Both the position numbers and the translations under genes were made by a program. 64,000 nt of DNA from Anaspis maculata (lineage: Eukaryota; Arthropoda; Insecta; Coleoptera; Scraptiidae): positions 52,616,601 to 52,680,600 of the forward strand of contig OX421964.1 of NCBI GenBank assembly GCA_949128115.1, given 5' to 3'. Shown here piece after piece: positions 59,301-64,000 of this stretch; the first letter of the stretch is position 1, and each line of letters starts with the position of its first letter. A model generated the notes under the pieces. It had not been told where the DNA came from and searched no databases. It worked only from the letters and a program-made list of their open reading frames with translations.

Positions 59301-59656
59301 GCTGGTCCAGATCTTTCGTCAAACACTCAATGTGACAAGCCAAACGTTTGATTTCGTCTTCTTGACTGGACATGCAGCATTCGCAGTCGCGTATCTCCTG
59401 CATCAAAAGTTCCTTTTCCGCTTCCATTTGCATGAACCTTTCGTTCTTGGCTCTCAGTTCGTTCAGTTCGTCTTCCAAACCCTTCAGTTCTTCGTACTTG
59501 TTCTTATACATGCAACATTCAGCCCTCAGAGCGTCAAAGCCTTTAGTTTTCCTAAGCAATTCTTCGTAGTCATGTTGTACACGCATCAAATCTTCGACGC
59601 GGCATTTCAAGCAATCCCGTTCACATCGCAGTATTTCGCATTCTCTTATTTTACAT
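50395..59656 (-). CDS. Large cysteine-rich coiled-coil protein with SPVK repeats (5' end not found)
   Basis: Minus-strand exons: 59656-59296, 59156-57650, 52333-51684, 51408-51094, 50982-50868, 50814-50634 and 50563-50395; phases fit, giving about 1098 residues. Exon A is cysteine-rich coiled coil (ILRCERDCLKCRVEDL, CECCMSSQEDEIKRLACHI). Exon B is about 500 residues of heptad coiled coil, with a KCTC motif and a proline hinge (PTIPPPTPPPSSTS). The next exon has five SPVK(K) repeats of about 12 residues, then more coiled coil. After that come a proline/serine-rich stretch with CPCGR and CTCKRK and a last short coiled coil. The start of the third exon is uncertain (52333 fits the phase; a second acceptor lies near 52370). 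A strong donor, GTAAGT, just before the final stop means more exons may follow. I do not recognise the protein; a centrosomal, ciliary or sperm-tail scaffold is only a guess. Confidence 0.75.
52115..52290. repeat. 36-base coding tandem repeat (SPVKKVEPQRP units)
   Basis: On the minus strand four to five units encode RP(P/L)SPVKKVEPQ with nearly identical DNA in the middle three. The codons are conserved between units, so the array is recent or kept homogeneous. It lies within the coiled-coil gene. Confidence 0.8.
54378..54557. repeat. ACAGGGTGAGTCATAA hairpin, second copy
   Basis: CCAGGGTGAGTCATAAAC at 54378 is mirrored by ATTCATGACTCACCCTG ending at 54557. It is related to the inner hairpin at 33488-33664, and like it sits inside a larger foldback. 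Confidence 0.65.
54923..55253. mobile_element. Nested element with CAGTGGC(G/A)TAG(T/C)CA ends (331 bases)
   Basis: CAGTGGCGTAGTCAGAG and GGCTATGCCACTG are imperfect inverted ends of a CAGTGGCGTAGCCA type often seen in insect hAT-like MITEs. No convincing target duplication remains. It lies inside the larger hAT-like element. Confidence 0.6.
55530..56884. repeat. Foldback element nested in the hAT-like element
   Basis: CTGCTCACAAATTGAAGTG at about 55531 is mirrored by CACTTCAATTTGTGAGCAG at about 56864. The arms match through AATCACTCGATTGTGAAACCG, CATGGATATGTCTAATACAG and GTACACCTATATTTACTTGGATC. The centre is occupied by the Tc1-like element 56007-56389. Confidence 0.8.
56007..56389 (-). 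mobile_element. Deleted Tc1/mariner-like element (383 bases, TACAGGGTGTCGCA ends)
   Basis: TACAGGGTGTCGCA and TGCGACACCCTGTA are perfect 14-base inverted ends with TA directly outside each (56005-56006 and 56390-56391). On the minus strand a 61-codon frame (56325-56140) reads MPLQRSTPGKFGIVANILRN, then QRKIASLVNVSQSVIGGQRDD. This is the helix-turn-helix start of a Tc1-like transposase. The catalytic domain is missing, so it needs help to move. Confidence 0.8.
57246..57649. other. Intron sequence of the coiled-coil gene, short tandem run
   Basis: At 57549-57611 GGTTCGAGTTTGGTTGCAAT is repeated about three times (20-base period). Otherwise nothing was recognised. Confidence 0.55.
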
Positions 59657-59685
59657 CTAAAGGTAGGAGAGGAGATATACAAGAT

Positions 59686-59915
59686 GATTCATAGTTCGTG
59701 GACACGGAGTCCAGGGCAGTTTACGAGAATGCTCCAAAAGTGACAGAAAAACATTGAGAAAAATGAGACTTGAACCCCTTCTATCTTCGTTATTTAAAAT
59801 GATTTTTGTGAACTGTTCCAAAAATAAAAAGATAATTTTTTTTCGGCATTTTTCTGGTATTTTTTGAGCACTTCCGCAAAATGCTCTGGACTCTTGTGTC
59901 CGCGAATTATGAATC
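59686..59915. repeat. Inverted repeat of about 230 bases
   Basis: GATTCATAGTTCGTGGACAC..AGTCCAG at the left pairs with CTGGACTCTTGTGTCCGCGAATTATGAATC at the right; GAATGCTCCAAAAGTGAC pairs with its loose complement. It resembles the arms of the element at 33288-33862 (GCTCCAAAAGT, ACCCCTTCTATCTTCGTTATTT). Confidence 0.7.
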
Positions 59916-60224
59916 GCTCGTATTATTGCGGTTTTTAACAAATTATGTCAAGTTCATTCATCAGAATATATCTACTGTAATGAAACACTACGGCATTTTC
60001 CTTTTCAGTTACCGAGTCGCTGATGAGCCTCCAATAAGGATCAGCATCTACAAACAAAGTGTATGTGGATGTGGAGTTCTGGGTCGGCGAGTTCAATGAC
60101 GGACCCAGATCTGTAGTGACGTGTGACGTGGATGATCTCCAATAGACAAAAGAATTTTTCATTGAAGTTTTCACAAGGGTTTTTATCATTATTGTAATAA
60201 CTGGGTATTCGGTGTGGGGCCAGA

Positions 60225-60400
60225 TTGTACCAACCAAAAATATAGCAACCACAAATATACCGGCAAAACATACTAAACAATGGTTCACCATACCAGGCCA
60301 CAAATATACCTGCCAATCAGAAATATACCAGCCCAAAATATATCACGCCAAAAATATACAAACCAAAAAGATGCCAGCTCAAAAAATACCAAAATATACG
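60225..60400. repeat. Degenerate tandem repeat, CCAACCAAAAATATA type, array 3
   Basis: Units ACCAACCAAAAATATAGC, AACCACAAATATACC, GGCCACAAATATACC, CCAGCCCAAAATATATC and CACGCCAAAAATATACA resemble those at 33885-34060. The last one is shared almost exactly with that array. Confidence 0.65.
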
Positions 60401-60453
60401 GTCGTTGCCCATAAAAAACGCGTACAAGCTTTTGGAACAAAGTGTGTCATTTA

Positions 60454-60594
60454 ATAGCGTTTTCGAGTCGCTAGAGCCTAGCCGATTCGGCTCTAAAATC
60501 AGGGGATTTGATTGGTTCTCGAAAATTCCTGGCCAATCAGTTATAGCGATTTTAGAGCCGAGCCGGCTCGGCTCTGGCGACTCGGAAACGCTAT
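60454..60594. mobile_element. Palindromic MITE with ATAGCGTTTTCGAGTCGC ends (141 bases)
   Basis: ATAGCGTTTTCGAGTCGCTAGAGCC..GGCTCTAAAAT on the left is mirrored by ATTTTAGAGCC..GGCTCTGGCGACTCGGAAACGCTAT on the right. Arms of about 60 bases surround a short loop. Confidence 0.75.
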
Positions 60595-61107
60595 AAGTGA
60601 TTTGATTCATTTTGACTAGGTACGTTGTCACTGTCCACTGTCACTGTCACTGTCGTTGTCACCAGGCCGAAATCCCAAAAATCAGTTCACTATCCGTGGG
60701 TTCCACCAAAATATTTAACCAGCTGATAGCTAACTCGAGATTTATTTTGATCAATTCTGGCCAAATGATCAATGTAAATTCAGGTTTTACGCTGAGTAAT
60801 TGAGGTCTCCAATTTTCCGTTGTCTCTCTTTACTGTGACGTCATGCGTATAAGATACGGTTAATCGAGGTCATTGGGCGCTTCCCAATAAGGCGTATAAG
60901 GACACAATAGACCTATTTCTTATGGGGAACAGAGACGTTCAGACAAGGATGAACAATTTCAAGCCACACCCCTGGCCAATCAAAGGCCTTCAATTATTAG
61001 GCGCGAAATTCGAGGAAGGCGATACTGTCACAATAAATTAGGATTGTCACTGTCACTTTTGACTACAACCTGTGTCGTGTCGCTACACTGATCGAATAAT
61101 TCGGAAA
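60595..61107. other. Region upstream of the THAP coding segment
   Basis: A likely promoter region. It has a CACTGTCACTGTC run near 60636-60660 and TGACGTCATG at 60836-60845, a palindromic CRE-like site. No coding sequence was recognised. Confidence 0.45.
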
Positions 61108-61665
61108 ATGCTCGTATATTGTGTGAAAAGTTGTCCGCACAAGTCCAAGGGAATATTTCCCCCAAATGTTTCGTTCCACGGTTTTCCTGCCGACGAAAAT
61201 AAGCAAAATAAATGGATGGCCGCCACTGGAAGACACCGGCACCAGGAAGAATTTAAAGGCGAACGAAACAATTTCAGCTGTTTTACAAGTTGCACAAAGC
61301 CAAAATCGGGGTCACCCAAATTACCGTTCAAAGTGCTGGGAATGCTACCTATCTCACCTTCCTATTTGGCGATTACCCACTACAACTTCACAACAAAACC
61401 TCAATATTTTGCTTCAGTTTTGGTGTGCTCACGGCACTTCAGAGTGGAAGATTTCTATTCATCCAGTGATAGGTACAAAGATGACGCTGAAAACAAATGC
61501 TGTTCCGGACATTTTCTTGAGAAGCTTGTTTCTTTTTCTGGCTCCTGTAGCACTCCGCTTTCACCTTATTCACAAGTACGTCTTCAAAATATCCTTTCAC
61601 ACTATACTTCAACCCCTTATCACGCTGGTTCCCCTTCATTTGATGCTTACACTACACTCTTGTAA
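61108..61665 (+). CDS. THAP-type zinc-finger protein (structure uncertain)
   Basis: The ATG at 61108 is chosen because THAP domains start right at the N-terminus. MLVYCVKSCPHKSKG carries the first two zinc cysteines. FHGFPADENKQNKWMAATGR matches the conserved F-x-FP...W segment, and VCSRHFRVEDFYSSSDR provides the C-x2-H pair and the F-x-x-x-DF segment. These are DNA-binding C2CH fingers, found in transcription factors and in P-element-derived transposases. Between GRHRHQEEFK and ASVLVCSRHF there are about 55 extra residues, so an unrecognised intron is likely there. The rest of the frame (to 61665) has no known motif. It may be a host gene or a domesticated or decayed transposase. Confidence 0.6.
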   Translation: MLVYCVKSCPHKSKGIFPPNVSFHGFPADENKQNKWMAATGRHRHQEEFKGERNNFSCFTSCTKPKSGSPKLPFKVLGMLPISPSYLAITHYNFTTKPQYFASVLVCSRHFRVEDFYSSSDRYKDDAENKCCSGHFLEKLVSFSGSCSTPLSPYSQVRLQNILSHYTSTPYHAGSPSFDAYTTLL

Positions 61666-62857
61666 AAAAGTAAAGCGTTGTCGAGTCTGTAGGTTGCAGG
61701 TTGCAGCGTGGCAAGACTTTTGCTCCACATTTTGGTTCTGTTCTACTGACAACTGATGACAAATTGTAACATATCGTTGTCGGGGGTAATGACAAGGAGA
61801 AAGTCAGTGGCACTGACAGAGTTGCTACGGGAGATTGTGAGGCAAATCTAGCCAATGAGCGGCGATAGGAGGCAAAAGGGGCGTGAAAAAGAAATAGGTC
61901 CATTGGACACATATGGACACAATTCGACACAGCTAGCGTTCCAATAGCAGTAATAGCACCACATGTCGACACAATCGAAACATTGGCGAGGCTGAGTTTA
62001 GAATTGAGCTGGCAAGTGCACTTTGACATTGTGTATCCGTCTTGTCGCAGTTATTGGAAAGGGCCCTATCAGGGTCTACGCACTCCCCGTAAAATTGCCG
62101 TGGCAACGTTTTCGAGAGGTTGGCGTCTGGGGTTGAGCCGCCACTCCTGCTTCCCAGGTGGCACCAGCATCACTCTTCCCGCCCCTGATTGGTGATATTT
62201 CTCGGCTCGACCGATTCATACCTCGAGTCCCGAGACCCCCCGATCCGGCCCTCCAAAATCCTTGCCAAAATCGGAATTTGCAGCGCGGTAGGGCAGGGTT
62301 TCGCAGTGGCTGTGGGATTGCCAAAGCAACGAATTATAAACAAATTTTTCGTTTGCCTCATTTTCCAGCGTTCTTCTTTGGAACAAAAATATTAGTTATT
62401 ATAGCAAGTTTAGTGTCCATGCAAGTTATTCTGTGGATTAGTGTTGGATATTGGATAGTGTGGCAGTATTCAAAGTAGTTTTTGTGCAACGTTTTATTCA
62501 ACAAGTTCTGGATTCCCTGCGGGGACCCCTTGCCTAGGTGCGCATATCCCCCATCAAGCCCTCAAGTCAAGCTAGGACATCCGGAGCCGGTTTTGAAGTC
62601 AGCAGTAGGAACCTTCAGAACTACAGAAGATGGCTTTGCTGCTTCCAGTTCCCATTACCTGCGCATCTTCGACCCTGCTTGTGAAAATTGGAGTTCATCT
62701 CAAAAAGTGTTTGTCTCCGCCTGGACAATTTAGTGAACCTCATTGTTGCGTCCGTTACAGAATAATTTTATTTGTATACATTTTCTTAATAAATGTTCGA
62801 TTTTTACTAATATCTGGTTTTCTTAACCGTCCACAAAACGGAAAGAAAGTGATGTAG
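61666..62857. other. No gene recognised downstream of the THAP segment
   Basis: Several overlapping open frames on both strands (61652-62733) have no recognisable domain. AATAAA at 62788-62793 could end a plus-strand transcript. 62140-62290 is locally GC-rich. Confidence 0.4.
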
Positions 62858-62949
62858 AAGCATTTTTGTTCTGCTTCGTTTGTGCAAGGAGTTGCTAAGG
62901 GAATTTACTTAGCAACTCCTCGCACAAACGGAGCAAGAGCAAAATGCTC
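62858..62949. repeat. Perfect-looking hairpin of about 92 bases
   Basis: GCATTTTTGTTCTGCTTCGTTTGTGCAAGGAGTTGCTAAG is mirrored by CTTAGCAACTCCTCGCACAAACGGAGCAAGAGCAAAATGC, with a short loop (GGAATTTA). The stem is about 40 base pairs with few mismatches. Confidence 0.8.
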
Positions 62950-63208
62950 ACATCAACAATAATTGGAAGTCTTCAATTTCAAACGGAAAATCTAGTAGGC
63001 ACTTCTCTGATTAGTACCACTCCTTTCCGCTTAGAGCGCTGAACATGGCTCAAATTCTGAAGCCAAGTTGCCGATCTAAGTAAGCGCAGCGTTCTGACAT
63101 TCCTTGTCTATGGGCCCTATGTTTCTTGAGATATGACATTTCGTTTCTGACAATGGGAAATTTTTCGAATCTGACAAGCGCTCTGTCGTGTATTTATTTG
63201 ATTTCAGC

Positions 63209-63487
63209 ATGGATTTCATGATTTCACTTGTTCTTACCCTCGTTCTTACCAATAAGTGTGTTATATGTAGTGGAAAACTGAGAAGATACAGAAATGGTTC
63301 AAGGGTGTTGTTTCGCTCTATGCGAGTCGAGAATAAGACGAATACACCCAGCATAACCATGCACCGGTTCACGAAAGACCCAAACTTGATGGAAGTGTGG
63401 CTGCACCAGCACCAGCACCAGCAGGAATCACGCTGCACCAGACACGTGCATCTTACTACGAAAAAACTCTATTACTTCGTCCATTAA
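63209..63487 (+). CDS. Possible second THAP-like coding segment
   Basis: An open frame starts after an acceptor-like TTTGATTTCAG (ending 63207). It has KCVICSGKLRR, then SITMHRFTKDPNLMEVWL and RCTRHVHL. The two cysteines, the MHRFTKDP...W segment and C-x2-H have the order of a THAP finger, but spacing is short and the leading hydrophobic stretch (MISLVLTLVLT) is odd. A histidine/glutamine run (HQHQHQQ) follows. It may be one exon of a gene, or a decayed copy. Confidence 0.35.
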   Translation: MDFMISLVLTLVLTNKCVICSGKLRRYRNGSRVLFRSMRVENKTNTPSITMHRFTKDPNLMEVWLHQHQHQQESRCTRHVHLTTKKLYYFVH

Positions 63488-64000
63488 AAACTCTCTTATG
63501 GGCTCTAGTGACTTTCCCCACATGATAATGGGAACAGTATAGCTATCCGATTCAAAATTCCCGCAAAAGTCAGAAACGAAACGTCCAAACGTCATAAACG
63601 TCAAAACGTCAAAGGTGACCTCGAAAATCCATGTATTCTCTATCTCCTAAAATTGGAAAGGTCAATTAACTAAAGTGTGGTATACTTGCGATTCAACGTA
63701 TTTTCCAAAATGAATCTACCAACATTGACCAGAAAAAAATCCGTTTAATCTCGGTTTAGCTTAAACCGCTCATAAATTTTTTGGTGGAACCCGTGGTCTG
63801 CTGGTGGTCTGTGTCTAAAGCTGTACGCGTTTTGATAGGCAGCCACTGTACCAGACAATAATATACTGAAACAAAATAAGGCTGTGACCAAGGGCTGTGA
63901 CATACGGTCCTTCAGACAAAAGATGACTTTTAACGAAACAGGACCTCATCATGATGTGCCTGAAGGTCTGTTCCATTGTTGATGAGCCTCCTTTAGACAA
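63488..64000. other. Window end, nothing recognised
   Basis: A minus-strand open frame at 63815-64000 runs off the window edge without recognisable motifs. Confidence 0.35.

Larger units (their letters stand above)
59657..60453. other. Sequence upstream of the first recognised coiled-coil exon
   Basis: An upstream exon of the minus-strand gene must exist somewhere beyond 59656, because the first exon starts mid-codon at an acceptor. I could not find it. The stretch holds a foldback (59686-59915) and a degenerate repeat (60225-60400). Confidence 0.45.

Noticed and set aside
60041..60336. Minus-strand frames as an upstream exon of the coiled-coil gene
   Set aside because: Their sequence has no heptads or cysteine pattern, and part of it is the degenerate AATATA repeat.

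Overview
The window is nuclear DNA of an arthropod, almost certainly an insect. It carries spliced genes with GT-AG introns, three RR-1 chitin-binding cuticle protein genes, a NinaC-type myosin III gene and a complete integrin beta gene. The rest is AT-rich DNA packed with inverted-repeat transposons. The very frequent short motif TAGGTACCTA also suggests an insect, but the sequence does not fix the order.

Layout. 1-3836 (+): last five exons of a ninaC-like myosin III. 3852-6181 (-): a four-exon gene that is not a normal integrin. It encodes a signal peptide, one integrin EGF-like segment, the integrin beta-tail domain, a membrane span and an unrelated short tail, with no ligand-binding head. 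It lies tail to tail with ninaC, with 15 bases between the two stop codons. 6182-15393: repeat-rich intergenic DNA. 15394-24632 (-): a full seven-exon integrin beta gene (801 residues by my splice model), whose introns contain long palindromes. 26731-30380 (+), 32216-38683 (-) and 45469-46896 (-): three RR-1 cuticle genes with the same three-exon plan. 38.7-45.4 kb and 47-50 kb: intergenic repeats. 50395-59656 (-): at least seven exons of a large cysteine-rich coiled-coil protein with a proline-rich SPVK repeat segment; its 5' end was not found. 61108-61665 (+): a THAP-type zinc-finger coding segment, with a weaker THAP-like segment at 63209-63487.

How the genes relate. The short integrin-like gene is a paralogue of the full integrin beta gene about 9 kb away. 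Both have the same phase-1 intron just before the membrane span and near-identical YSGKYCEEC sequence. The short copy has lost the head, the HDRRE segment and both NPxY motifs. The three cuticle proteins form a loose cluster for exoskeleton assembly. ninaC and the coiled-coil gene are unrelated neighbours.

Mobile DNA. I count more than twenty inverted-repeat structures, from 90 bases to 4.2 kb, often nested. Their ends are usually ACAGGGTG-like. The best-dated nest is at 53.0-57.25 kb: a foldback is split by a hAT-like element with an exact 8-base target duplication. That element holds another foldback, and inside it lies a 383-base Tc1-like element flanked by TA. Several foldbacks sit in introns of the integrin and cuticle genes, so their transcripts could form long RNA hairpins. 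I saw no CRISPR array, rRNA or intact tRNA. All splice models are read by eye and have not been checked against transcripts.
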